Positions 1 through 7,989 of a stretch of DNA of 35,569 nucleotides are shown here, piece after piece. The stretch's first letter is position 1. Each line of letters starts with the position of its first letter. The notes beneath the pieces were generated by a model that worked only from the letters and a program-made list of their open reading frames with translations, was not told the DNA's origin and did not search any database. Source of the stretch: Rhodopirellula sp. Lineage in GTDB: Bacteria; Planctomycetota; Planctomycetia; Pirellulales; Pirellulaceae. The position numbers and the translations under genes are program-made. Location: NCBI GenBank assembly GCA_002698965.1, contig PAAT01000165.1:96835-132403 (forward strand), read 5' to 3'.

Positions 1-2
1 TC

Positions 3-446
3 GCGCATGAGGCTGGCTTGCTTGGCCTGCTTAAAGTTGTCCAGCCTCCTGACAGCTTTATTGCAATGGTCGGTAATCGCTACCCTGTCACCGAGACCGG
101 GTTGCTAAGGCTCATGCGAAAACTCACCCAATACGGCTTACGAGATCGTAAACACGGGGATTGTGGTGTTGAGATTATTGAAAATATCACGGTGGCTGAG
201 GTTAACTGCACTCGTTTGAGAATTGTGCATCCGGAGAAACAGGAACCATTTACTTTTCATATCGCAGAAATCGATATCGATATGGAGAGAATGATCCCTA
301 TTCGGTTGGCGACCTGGGATTGGCCTCTAGCCGAGCAGGAACCACCTTTGATCGAGGAATATACTTATCACAACATCAAACTAAATCCCGGACTGAAAGA
401 TCTGGATTTTGATCCTGAGAACCCCGCTTATAACTATCCTGACTAA
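3..446 (+). CDS. DUF1571 family protein, 5'-truncated by the window edge
   Basis: Only the C-terminal ~148 residues are present. The frame is open to the first bases of the window (in-frame codons before base 18 read A-H-E-A-G), so the TTG at 18 is not a start and the gene begins outside the window. The visible part is a beta-rich domain ending in IKLNPGLKDLDFDPENPAY, the closing motif of planctomycete DUF1571 proteins. That family consists of exported proteins of unknown function, abundant in Planctomycetota. The signal peptide expected for the family would be upstream and cannot be seen. The next gene starts about 100-150 bases downstream on the same strand. Family assignment is by motif memory; the function is unknown. 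Confidence 0.75.
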   Translation, partial: AHEAGLLGLLKVVQPPDSFIAMVGNRYPVTETGLLRLMRKLTQYGLRDRKHGDCGVEIIENITVAEVNCTRLRIVHPEKQEPFTFHIAEIDIDMERMIPIRLATWDWPLAEQEPPLIEEYTYHNIKLNPGLKDLDFDPENPAYNYPD

Positions 447-599
447 AGGAACAGCTATTCCCGGAAACATTTATTCGTATGCTTACTAGACGGAAACAAT
501 TCACAGCCATGAGTCCACAAATTATATTAAAAGAGTGATTCGATGGTCGATTGGTTCTCATCCATATTCAGTTTTCTTTTTCTTCAGGCGAAATTACTT

Positions 600-1598
600 A
601 TGCCATACTTACGACTTATTCCAACCTTGCTGTTCGTATTCGCTTTGACCGGTTGTGGTTCCGATGAAATTGAAGTCTCTGAAGAACAATCTGCAGCACA
701 AAAAAAAGTCGAAGAGCTCGGTGGTAACTGGACGGGCCGTGGAGCTATCTCTATTGACTTTAGTGCCACGCGAATGGCTGTGGAAAGCAAGACTATTTCC
801 GATGCTGATCTCTCCGTATTAGCCGAAGTTGAAAATCTTGAAATGCTGGATCTATCCGGCTCACCGATTTCGGATGCGGGAATTAAACACCTTGCCGGGC
901 TAACCAAAGTCAATACGCTGAACATCACTGGAACACAGATTACCGGCGAAGGAATTCAGGCCATTATGGATTTACCACTGTTCCAAATTGCCTACAAGAA
1001 CTGTCCTGATGATGTCGCTGTTGCCATTGCTGATATCTCCTCGGTGAAAATTCTTCAACTGGATGGTTCGCAACTAACCAACCTCGGAATTGCGGCCTTA
1101 GCTGAACTCCCTGAACTACGGCAACTGATGATTTCTGGATCTCAGATTTCGGATGAAGGGTTGGCTACGCTTGGCAACCTCAAGAATCTTAATGCGTTGG
1201 ATATTAGCAATACAGCCGTGACCGACAAAGGAATTACCGTTTTGGGTGGATTATCCAACCTTAACTCGGTCAGCCTCTCAGGTACTCAAGTCACTCAGGC
1301 TGGTGTCGACAAATTACAACAACTCCTTCCCGACACCTACATTGATTTTGAGAGTCAGGAATTCGGTGCTGGACAGGGTAGACCTGGCGGATTGGGTGGC
1401 CAGCCACAACTAAGCCGGGAGACAGCGGACGGCGACGCCCGAAAGAGCCCTTTTGATGCGATTACCAGCTTATTTTCAGGGGGTAGTGATGAAGACGCTA
1501 CTCTGGAAGAAGAAGTGCCTGAAGAATCTGTAGAGGAAGAGGAAAAAGGTGGAGGAACTCTTGGTGCCATCTTCCGTTCACTCAATCCTATTGACTAA
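600..1598 (+). CDS. Leucine-rich-repeat lipoprotein
   Basis: The frame is open from an ATG at 543, but I prefer the ATG at 600. From there the protein begins MPYLRLIPTLLFVFALTGC, a lipoprotein signal peptide with lipobox LTGC and the lipidated Cys at residue 19. The mature protein has about five to six leucine-rich repeats of the planctomycete type (L..L.LSGTxIsD.Gl..L), for example around LEMLDLSGSPISDAGIKHL and LNALDISNTAVTDKGI. After the repeats comes a Gly-rich linker and a very acidic Glu-rich tail before the stop. LRR proteins of this kind are thought to mediate protein contacts at the cell envelope; no partner is evident here. Neither start has a convincing Shine-Dalgarno site. The gene converges on the YHS-type gene, with only 22 bases between the stops. 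Confidence 0.8.
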   Translation: MPYLRLIPTLLFVFALTGCGSDEIEVSEEQSAAQKKVEELGGNWTGRGAISIDFSATRMAVESKTISDADLSVLAEVENLEMLDLSGSPISDAGIKHLAGLTKVNTLNITGTQITGEGIQAIMDLPLFQIAYKNCPDDVAVAIADISSVKILQLDGSQLTNLGIAALAELPELRQLMISGSQISDEGLATLGNLKNLNALDISNTAVTDKGITVLGGLSNLNSVSLSGTQVTQAGVDKLQQLLPDTYIDFESQEFGAGQGRPGGLGGQPQLSRETADGDARKSPFDAITSLFSGGSDEDATLEEEVPEESVEEEEKGGGTLGAIFRSLNPID

Positions 1599-1604
1599 GT
1601 TGCT

Positions 1605-1630
1605 GGTGGGCTCACCACCTCTATTTCTTT
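1605..1630 (+). terminator. Possible terminator of the LRR lipoprotein gene
   Basis: Seven bases after the stop, GGTGG (1605-1609) can pair with CCACC (1615-1619) across a five-base loop. A T-rich stretch (TCTATTTCTTTTTTTT) follows. The stem is short and the T-run also encodes the Lys-rich tail of the opposing gene, so confidence is limited. Confidence 0.35.
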
Positions 1631-2301
1631 TTTTTGCTAGCATACTCGGCCACAATTGCGGCTGCATTCTCATTGAAATAATCGCGGCAACCCGTACAAC
1701 AAACGTAATACGTCTGGCCTTCAAAGTTGACAGGCATCGTTCCTTTTCCACCCGATACGATACAAACAACCTCCTGAACGCCCTTACCAAACAGACTCCC
1801 TTTGCGAGTAGCCCCCACTTCACCCAAGCGAGTATATAACGCATCAGAGATTTTACGTTCAAACGAAACAACCATTCGTTTTCCGGCTGCTACTGTCCGG
1901 AAAGAAATACGCGAGGGTAGTGTCTGCTCGGTATTCATCAACACTAACTTGCCACTGTCATCACGATTTCCTCGTAGTTCGATTTTCTCACCATCAGCGT
2001 TAAGACCTTGTGCGACATACGCGTCGTCTTCAAAAGACACCTTGAGCTCTTTAACGAATTTACCCTTCGGACTCTTATAGACCAACGCGGAATTCTGTTT
2101 GCCAAACTTCCACTCCCAATGACTCTCTTCAATCCAACCACCCTGAGTTGAACCACGCTTGAGTTGTCCAACACCTTTCCATTGCCCAATCAGTTCCTGG
2201 ATTTCCTGAAGTTCTAATGGAGGTTTTATTTTCTCAATTCCAAATACTTGGGACTGGGAAAATGCTGTTAAAAGTACGAGCCAAAGAGTGAGTTGTTTCA
2301 T
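1621..2301 (-). CDS. Secreted YHS/TRASH-like metal-site protein with lipocalin-like N-domain
   Basis: 226 residues. An N-terminal signal peptide (MKQLTLWLVLLTAFSQSQVFG) is followed by a beta-rich region, residues about 35-160, opening with LIGQWKGVGQL. That opening is like small lipocalin-type or DUF1579-like domains. The C-terminal ~45 residues resemble a YHS domain: C180-IVSG...GQTYYVC201-C202-TGC205-RDYF. In that family the cysteines bind a metal ion, often copper or another soft metal. The protein is therefore probably periplasmic and metal-binding, but the metal is unknown. Its ATG overlaps the stop of the upstream FIST gene by four bases (ATGA), so the two are translationally coupled. 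The gene ends in a run of Lys codons containing eight A's. Confidence 0.65.
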   Translation of the reverse strand: MKQLTLWLVLLTAFSQSQVFGIEKIKPPLELQEIQELIGQWKGVGQLKRGSTQGGWIEESHWEWKFGKQNSALVYKSPKGKFVKELKVSFEDDAYVAQGLNADGEKIELRGNRDDSGKLVLMNTEQTLPSRISFRTVAAGKRMVVSFERKISDALYTRLGEVGATRKGSLFGKGVQEVVCIVSGGKGTMPVNFEGQTYYVCCTGCRDYFNENAAAIVAEYASKKKK

Positions 2302-3464
2302 GATTCAAATGCAATAATGCTGGCTGTAAAGCCATGTAAAAAGTTTTTACCGCCAACCGGCCCTAATTCACCCTGAGCAAATATTCCGGTCACCGGTATC
2401 GATCCTAAGTGTTCGCTTAACGTAGCTGCATCATGAGATTCCACTTCGAACATTCGCGTACCACGCCCATTACAAGTAAATAATAAGGCGGCGGCACACG
2501 GCGTTTCAAGCTGACTTAGTAATTGGTTCAATTCTAAGCTGGCCGATTCGTGATCACGAATATGGAATTGTACCGTTTGACCAACTCGTAAATAATCAGC
2601 GACTACGACTGCTTTTTGCTCCGGATCAATACCAACGACATTACGAATCAAAAAGTCACCTATCTGGTACTCTTCCTGATACTCACTGACGACGCGGCCG
2701 ATATGAAATCCATTCTGCATCGCTCTCTGTTCGTTGGTTGGCAACTCTTCATAGAGATTTTTCAGCACCTCTAATGCCGGCTTGCCGCCAAGGCTGGTAA
2801 TCATATTCTGTTCAGCGGCTGTAATCACAAATCGCTCACCAATAGGCCGACAGCCTTGAGAAACAACCGTTTTTGTCTTTACACCGCCCTGAAGAACAAC
2901 GACAGCTGCTCCGTTGTTATAAACTTCCTGACCGACGATAATACGGTTCTCACCCGGCATTTGGAAACCTGATGCCATGCCGCCTACAACGGGCAAGCCC
3001 GGGCGATCTTCTTCCAGCCTGCTCAGCAACCCATCCGCAGGAAACGAAAATGGCTCTCCCACTAATATCATGACTGCATCCTCATCCCACTCACTTCCTA
3101 GTGAGTCCGGCCAACCAATGAAGGTGCCTCCGTCCGGGGTCCTCTCAAATGTGAGCCGCATAGAGTCAATCTGAGTCTCTGGTAACGAGGCACACCAGAG
3201 AGAAATAGCAGGACTCGTTTCAATTTCAGTTGCATCACAAACGATGCTTTCCCCTGTGCCGCCGATTAGATGGCGAGGAGAAAGCTGAGTTTGCAGGCAC
3301 TCGGTAATCTCTTCCAATTGCGTCTGAAAGTGAGTGGATGCAAATATCACTAAAAGGTCAATCTGGCTGCTAAAGTGACTATTTAACTTCCGGCAACTGG
3401 TTTCCAACGCTACTTTCCAATCGGTCGTTGTAATCACTGCACTGGCAAATGCGTTTTGCGCCAC
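2298..3464 (-). CDS. FIST N- and C-domain protein (small-ligand sensor)
   Basis: 388 residues with no signal peptide or membrane segment, so cytoplasmic. Residues about 20-210 match the FIST N domain (HLIGGTGESIVCD near residue 90; PVVGGMASG near 160). Residues about 220-375 match FIST_C (GKPALEVLKNLYEEL; ALLFTCNGRG; GIFAQGELGPVGG). FIST proteins are proposed to sense small ligands such as amino acids, usually as part of signal transduction. Here there is no attached kinase or cyclase domain. The start is a GTG with a good ribosome binding site, GAGAGG seven bases upstream; an ATG two bases further upstream is out of frame. The gene is coupled by a four-base overlap to the secreted YHS-type gene downstream. 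The link between a cytosolic sensor and a periplasmic metal-site protein is unexplained. Confidence 0.85.
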   Translation of the reverse strand: MAQNAFASAVITTTDWKVALETSCRKLNSHFSSQIDLLVIFASTHFQTQLEEITECLQTQLSPRHLIGGTGESIVCDATEIETSPAISLWCASLPETQIDSMRLTFERTPDGGTFIGWPDSLGSEWDEDAVMILVGEPFSFPADGLLSRLEEDRPGLPVVGGMASGFQMPGENRIIVGQEVYNNGAAVVVLQGGVKTKTVVSQGCRPIGERFVITAAEQNMITSLGGKPALEVLKNLYEELPTNEQRAMQNGFHIGRVVSEYQEEYQIGDFLIRNVVGIDPEQKAVVVADYLRVGQTVQFHIRDHESASLELNQLLSQLETPCAAALLFTCNGRGTRMFEVESHDAATLSEHLGSIPVTGIFAQGELGPVGGKNFLHGFTASIIAFES

Positions 3465-3595
3465 ATCAAATCCTCTCGTTGAACCAAGTTACAGTTTGCG
3501 AGGTAATCCCTACCGCCAATATAGTAGAGGTATCATCAATAGAACACTCCTACCATGAATCATGTACACCCGAATCCATTCACCCATTACAAACC

Positions 3596-4711
3596 ATGCT
3601 AAAACAATTACTTCTCGTTACGATTCTGGCTCTCCTATTTCCCATATGCAGCAAAGGACAAATCCACAAACTTCCGTGGCTTAAAGATGCCCAAACACCA
3701 CCAGCGGGCGAATTTAATGTTACCCCTTTGAAACAATGGGCGGTGAATGTCAATCAGTCAGTTGCCAGTCGCAAACAGTGGGAGCATGCTGGAGTTGGTA
3801 TCTCTAGCCCCCGCGATGTTATAAAACATCGCTGGCTCACTTATCTGGGTCCGCTAGCGACACAAAAACGTACTTTGCCAAAACTAGAAATTTTACAACG
3901 CAAAGAAGTAGGAAATGTAGAAAGAATTCTGGTGAAATACGAAGTCCTCCCGGGGGACTTTGTCGAGGCATACATTCTTAAACCACTCGAATTGAACAGG
4001 AAAGTACCTGGTCTCGTTGTTCTCCACTCTACCGTCGAAAACAGTATTGATCTTCCAGCCGGTATCAACGGGCGACCTGAAGAATTCCATGGCCTAGGTG
4101 CTGCCCAACGAGGGATGATCGCTATCGTCCCTCGAAATTATCTATGGCCTACCAACTACGGAATTAAAGCCCGTGAAATGGCGGAACAGTTTCTGATGAA
4201 GTACCCGGGGTCGAAAGGGATGGCTCGGATGCTGTATGACGCTCAGGTTGCCACGGATATTCTGACAGCGATGCCAGAAGTAGACGCCAACCGAATTGGT
4301 TGCGTGGGACATAGCTTAGGAGCAAAAGAAGTTCTCTACCTTGCTGCATTTGACGAACGGATCAAAGCCACCGTATTTAGTGAAGGCGGAATCAGCACTA
4401 AGTTTTCAAATTGGGATGCTGCCTGGTATTTAGGTGATACGATCAACAAGTCCTTTCATCACGATCATGATGAGCTACTCGCCTTAATCGCTCCTCGTCC
4501 GTTCTTATTGATTGCCGGAGATTCAGCAGATGGTGACCGAAGTTGGCCAACTATAGCAAAAGCGATGGCCGTCTACGGATTCTACCTCCGTAAACCAACC
4601 ATCGCATTTTATAATCATCGGACAGGCCATCCTTTAACCAAAGAAGCTGAAAAACGCAGCTACCAATGGCTCAACATGGCACTCGATCATACCCCGACCT
4701 TGTCTAAATAA
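3596..4711 (+). CDS. Secreted alpha/beta hydrolase (acetyl-xylan-esterase / dienelactone-hydrolase-like)
   Basis: The frame is open from 3449, but that would overlap the divergent FIST gene and give an N-terminus without a signal. The ATG at 3596 begins MLKQLLLVTILALLFPICSKG, a normal signal peptide, giving 371 residues. The serine hydrolase site is visible: the nucleophile elbow G238-H-S240-L-G242, an acid at D309 or D314 (LLIAGDSADGD), and H345 (RTGHP). The central fold resembles AXE1/abhydrolase_7-type esterases, which in planctomycetes often act on acylated polysaccharides. The substrate cannot be read from sequence. The gene ends six bases from the stop of the convergent small secreted protein gene. 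Confidence 0.75.
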   Translation: MLKQLLLVTILALLFPICSKGQIHKLPWLKDAQTPPAGEFNVTPLKQWAVNVNQSVASRKQWEHAGVGISSPRDVIKHRWLTYLGPLATQKRTLPKLEILQRKEVGNVERILVKYEVLPGDFVEAYILKPLELNRKVPGLVVLHSTVENSIDLPAGINGRPEEFHGLGAAQRGMIAIVPRNYLWPTNYGIKAREMAEQFLMKYPGSKGMARMLYDAQVATDILTAMPEVDANRIGCVGHSLGAKEVLYLAAFDERIKATVFSEGGISTKFSNWDAAWYLGDTINKSFHHDHDELLALIAPRPFLLIAGDSADGDRSWPTIAKAMAVYGFYLRKPTIAFYNHRTGHPLTKEAEKRSYQWLNMALDHTPTLSK

Positions 4712-4717
4712 GATCCC

Positions 4718-5101
4718 CTACCAAGGTCCTCGGATGTAATAAACACCAAACTGACGGGTACTACTGGGATACATCGGAGTCTTCATGAAAAGCCCTCGAC
4801 CTGCATTACTCGTGGTCGGATTGAGGCTGTATTGGTGATGGATCGGGGAAATTGTGTTCGCGGAAACACCCCAGTTAAAAACCCGCATCGTGCGTGCCGT
4901 GGGTGGGACGATCAGAGCGATTGGTGCGCCCGTAGTTTGGTGGCCGTAAGCCCCATTCCATGGAGTTTGGTCGGCCTGCTGTCGTTCCCATGATTGCATG
5001 ATACGGTTACGACGACCAGCTTCTACTTCGGATTCCAAGGCGAAAACGCTGAAAAAGGTGGCCAGGCATACGCCGAGCCAGAATTTGGATTGCTTGTGCA
5101 T
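4718..5101 (-). CDS. Small secreted protein, function unknown (1)
   Basis: 127 residues. The signal peptide is MHKQSKFWLGVCLATFFSVFALESEVEA, with probable cleavage before GRR. The mature part begins with a basic, helical-looking stretch (GRRNRIMQSWERQQ). It continues as a Gly/Pro/Tyr-rich, low-complexity region ending in FGVYYIRGPW. I recognise no domain. It lies 45 bases downstream of a similar small secreted gene on the same strand, with which it shares size, export signal and Tyr/Asn-rich composition. The two are probably co-transcribed. A coat or envelope role would be speculation. Confidence 0.6.
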   Translation of the reverse strand: MHKQSKFWLGVCLATFFSVFALESEVEAGRRNRIMQSWERQQADQTPWNGAYGHQTTGAPIALIVPPTARTMRVFNWGVSANTISPIHHQYSLNPTTSNAGRGLFMKTPMYPSSTRQFGVYYIRGPW

Positions 5102-5146
5102 TTGTACATTCCTGATGAAGTTTCAGCCGCACAAGCTATAAGAGAC

Positions 5147-5575
5147 TTATCGATAACGAATAAACGTTCTCGTAAAACCACCACCGTTGGGATAGTAGTT
5201 GTGATAACTACGGTTATGGCGGTACATAAACTCATGTGGCATCAATGGTTGATATGTGTTGTAAGTATGCCCTATGATCAGTGGCACCTGTCGGGGAGCT
5301 GGGTAAATTACGGAAGGAATTCCGCCACCCTGGGTAGGACTGTAGTAATTGTAGAAGAGACGCGGATTAGCGGGAACTCCCCCTTGAGCCTGTATGGGAG
5401 TGGCCGCCGGAGCCTGCTTCAAAACGGCTGGTTCTTTAGGAGCTGCTGTCGCTTTGGCCGGAGTGTTCTTACGGTTAAGTTTAAGTTTTGGTCCAGCAGC
5501 TTCAACCACTACGCCAGGCAACAAAAACAACACTGAAAATACAATACCAGCAACGATCTTCAATTTAGCCATCAT
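5147..5575 (-). CDS. Small secreted protein, function unknown (2)
   Basis: 142 residues. The signal peptide is MMAKLKIVAGIVFSVLFLLPGVVVEA. It is followed by a Lys/Ala/Pro-rich linker (about residues 28-65) and a Tyr-, His- and Asn-rich C-terminus (FYNYYSPTQGGG; YRHNRSYHNYYPNGGG). A strong ribosome site AAGGAG (5586-5581 on the minus strand) precedes two adjacent ATG codons. The second, at 5572, has the better spacing (7 bases) and gives MAKLK. Composition suggests an extended surface or periplasmic protein that might bind metal or polysaccharide. No family is recognised. It is the first gene of a two-gene unit with the small secreted gene downstream. Confidence 0.6.
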   Translation of the reverse strand: MMAKLKIVAGIVFSVLFLLPGVVVEAAGPKLKLNRKNTPAKATAAPKEPAVLKQAPAATPIQAQGGVPANPRLFYNYYSPTQGGGIPSVIYPAPRQVPLIIGHTYNTYQPLMPHEFMYRHNRSYHNYYPNGGGFTRTFIRYR

Positions 5576-5769
5576 TTGACTCCTTATTGGCCTGACCTCA
5601 TAGAGAAGTCAGCACTACAAAAATCCGCGTTTCCAACAGGCTACACGGAAATCCTATCACCTCTTTACTTTAATTCGGTATTCTCGAATTGTCTGGACAA
5701 ATCTTTGTCCATAAAACCAATACGTTTGTTAGCGTTTCACCGGCTGGGGCACTCGTTTTATAGACTCAA

Positions 5770-5799
5770 CTGTTAAGAAACCAAGATAACCGCTATAAT
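5770..5799 (+). promoter_or_regulatory. Possible sigma70-type promoter of the topoisomerase VI operon
   Basis: A perfect TATAAT lies at 5794-5799. A weak -35-like CTGTTA lies 18 bases upstream at 5770-5775. It sits 60-65 bases before the topoisomerase VI B start in the 286-base intergenic region. The rest of that region (5576-5769) must hold the promoter of the divergent small secreted genes. It also contains a short imperfect inverted repeat (CTGAC...GTCAG, about 5592-5612) just upstream of their ribosome site. I see nothing else in it. Confidence 0.35.
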
Positions 5800-5861
5800 C
5801 GTCAATCTTTAACACTACCGTCGGTCTTATTCATACAACCGTTAGGCCGTCATAAAATCGA

Positions 5862-7943
5862 ATGGAGTCACCGTGTTGCAAAGGGAGTGCACCACCATTG
5901 GCTGGTAAATCAAGCGGAAAAAATAAACCTCGACGAAGTACAGCTCAGGCGATGGCCGCCAAGCAGCGCTCTATTTCCGTCAGTGAATTCTTTGCCAAAA
6001 ACCGACATCTTCTCGGGTTTGACAACCCACGCAAAGCGTTATTAACAACCGTTAAAGAAGCGGTTGATAATTCTCTCGATGCCTGTGAAGAGGCCGGAAT
6101 TGGTCCTGAAATATGGGTAAATATCACTCAAACAGAACCAGATCGATACAAAGTCTCGATTCAGGACAACGGCCCCGGGATCTTGAAAAAGCAAATCCCC
6201 CTTATCTTCGGGAAGCTTCTCTATGGCTCCAAGTTCCATCGCTTACGTATGAGTCGTGGGCAGCAAGGAATTGGGATTAGTGCCGCCGGCATGTACGGAA
6301 TGCTGACAACCGGAAAACCCGTCAAAATTGTCTCCAAACTCTCTATACGGAAACCTGCTCACTATTACGAACTGCAGATCGATACAAAAACCAACAACCC
6401 ACAGATTCTCAATAATCGCGGAGACGGACTCGATATCCCTGCCGGGGAAAAGGGTCGTGTGATCATGGAGAAAAAAAATATTGAGTGGCAAGCTTTTTAC
6501 CCGGTCCCGGAAGTGGGAGAGGATGAACAAGCACCGGATCCCGTCGAAGTTCGCAGCGGCACGAGAGTCACCCTAGAGATTGAAGCCAAATACCAACGTG
6601 GTCGGGGTAGCGTGGATGAGTATCTGGAAATGACTGCCATTGCCAATCCGCATGTCACCTTGCACTACACAGATCCCGAGGGTGTGTTACATACGTATTT
6701 ACGCAGCACAGAGCAGTTACCTCCCGAGGCTAAAGAAATTAAGCCGCATCCCTATGGTGTGGAACTAGGCCGCCTAGTCACCATGCTCAAAGAAATGAAG
6801 GAGGGAACCATCACCCAATTCCTGACTTCCAGCTTCAGTCGTGTAAGCCCGGCGGTCGCACGACGCATCTGCGAAACTGCAAATGTCAGCACTCGCAGTG
6901 GCGTTAAAAAAATTAGTCGCGATGAAGCGGATAAAATCTACAAGGCAATTCAGCAAACGAAGATCAAAGCTCCCAGCACGGACTGTATTGCTCCCATTGG
7001 AGAAGAGCTGCTACTCAAAGGGCTACATCAAGTTGTGCCAGGTGAATTCTATGTAGCCGCGACAAGACCGCCATCTGTCTACCGCGGTAACCCATTCCAA
7101 ATCGAATGTTCGTTGGCCTATGGTGGTCACAATGCAGCTCAGAAAGTCTCCATTGAATTGCTTGAACGACTCATCGAAGAGACGGATGCTCGTACATTAC
7201 GCCAGTTTCTCATGAACACCTTTGACGGATTGGGATCTGACTCTGCTGACAGAATCATGAAAGCTGGTGAGTTTGGCAGTCGGCAATCTCCTTCCAAGCT
7301 AAATCAGGCCGAGCTTGAACGGCTACATGATGCAATGAAGAATGTAAACGTTTCTGATGGACAGACAATGCAGATTCTGCGTTATGCCAACCGAGTGCCA
7401 CTACAGTTTAAGATGCGGGACTGTGCCATTACGCAAACCGTTATGAAAATGAACTGGAGAAGCTACGGATTGTCTCAGTCACGCGGCAATTTACCCTCCG
7501 GTCCCGTACGTGTGTTAGTTCATGTTGCGAGTGTTTGGGTACCGTTTACCAGTGAGTCCAAAGAAGCGATCGCTCATTATGACGAAATTCAAAAAGAAAT
7601 CCGCTTAGGCCTACAAACTGTCGGGCGAAAACTTGGGATGTTCCTCCGTCGACGCCAACAGGTAAAAAAAGAAGGAGAACGGCGAAATGTGTTCGTCCGT
7701 TATCTCGGTGAAGTCGCCCAGGCCGTATCCGACCTCAACGGTTGTGACAAGAGCGAGATCTACAACCACCTGACCCGTGTGGCTAAACGAGTCACCAAAG
7801 AGGCTGATACAAAACTAGACGATCGTGGAAATAAGATTAAGCCGGAAGACTACGGTGATAACGTCCTAATCATTGATGACGATCCGGTAGGCGAGCTAAC
7901 TGAACAGCTTGATAAAGTCGCGCCTCAAAAGAAATTGTTTTAA
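5862..7943 (+). CDS. top6B: DNA topoisomerase VI subunit B, with an extra H2TH-like insertion
   Basis: 693 residues: the ATPase subunit of a type IIB topoisomerase, which passes one DNA duplex through another as an A2B2 tetramer. The GHKL (Bergerat) ATP site is complete: [11 protein letters not shown] (65-75), IQDNGPGI (100-107), and [19 protein letters not shown] (122-140). An H2TH domain follows at about 303-372. The transducer domain follows, with [15 protein letters not shown] at 401-415 and [12 protein letters not shown] at 505-516. Between the last two motifs sits an extra ~80 residues (424-503) that resemble the H2TH domain again. This helps explain a length above the ~530 residues of Sulfolobus. 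Start: the ATG at 5862 has no Shine-Dalgarno site. An in-frame TTG at 5898, preceded by AAGGGAG at 5881-5887, is a credible alternative giving MAGKSSGKN. The gene heads an operon with subunit A, 46 bases downstream. Confidence 0.93.
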   Translation: MESPCCKGSAPPLAGKSSGKNKPRRSTAQAMAAKQRSISVSEFFAKNRHLLGFDNPRKALLTTVKEAVDNSLDACEEAGIGPEIWVNITQTEPDRYKVSIQDNGPGILKKQIPLIFGKLLYGSKFHRLRMSRGQQGIGISAAGMYGMLTTGKPVKIVSKLSIRKPAHYYELQIDTKTNNPQILNNRGDGLDIPAGEKGRVIMEKKNIEWQAFYPVPEVGEDEQAPDPVEVRSGTRVTLEIEAKYQRGRGSVDEYLEMTAIANPHVTLHYTDPEGVLHTYLRSTEQLPPEAKEIKPHPYGVELGRLVTMLKEMKEGTITQFLTSSFSRVSPAVARRICETANVSTRSGVKKISRDEADKIYKAIQQTKIKAPSTDCIAPIGEELLLKGLHQVVPGEFYVAATRPPSVYRGNPFQIECSLAYGGHNAAQKVSIELLERLIEETDARTLRQFLMNTFDGLGSDSADRIMKAGEFGSRQSPSKLNQAELERLHDAMKNVNVSDGQTMQILRYANRVPLQFKMRDCAITQTVMKMNWRSYGLSQSRGNLPSGPVRVLVHVASVWVPFTSESKEAIAHYDEIQKEIRLGLQTVGRKLGMFLRRRQQVKKEGERRNVFVRYLGEVAQAVSDLNGCDKSEIYNHLTRVAKRVTKEADTKLDDRGNKIKPEDYGDNVLIIDDDPVGELTEQLDKVAPQKKLF

Positions 7944-7989
7944 CTAAGCAACGTCCGCAGGCGAATTAATACTCCGGCAAAGGTAAGAA

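Noticed and set aside
18..446. TTG at 18 as the start of the first gene
   Set aside because: The frame is open to the window edge and the protein lacks the N-terminal part of its family, so the gene is cut by the window.
1621..1640. Run of eight A's at the end of the YHS-type gene as a programmed frameshift site
   Set aside because: It lies in the last codons, encodes a plausible Lys tail, and no downstream frame would be extended in a meaningful way.
3449..3595. N-terminal extension of the secreted alpha/beta hydrolase
   Set aside because: It overlaps the divergent FIST start and would place the signal peptide inside the protein.
4994..5536. 180-codon open frame on the plus strand
   Set aside because: It is antisense to two genes with clear signal peptides, one with a strong ribosome site, and its translation resembles no protein.
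5592..5612. Imperfect inverted repeat before the small secreted gene as a riboswitch or operator
   Set aside because: Only five reliable base pairs and no known consensus; too weak to call.
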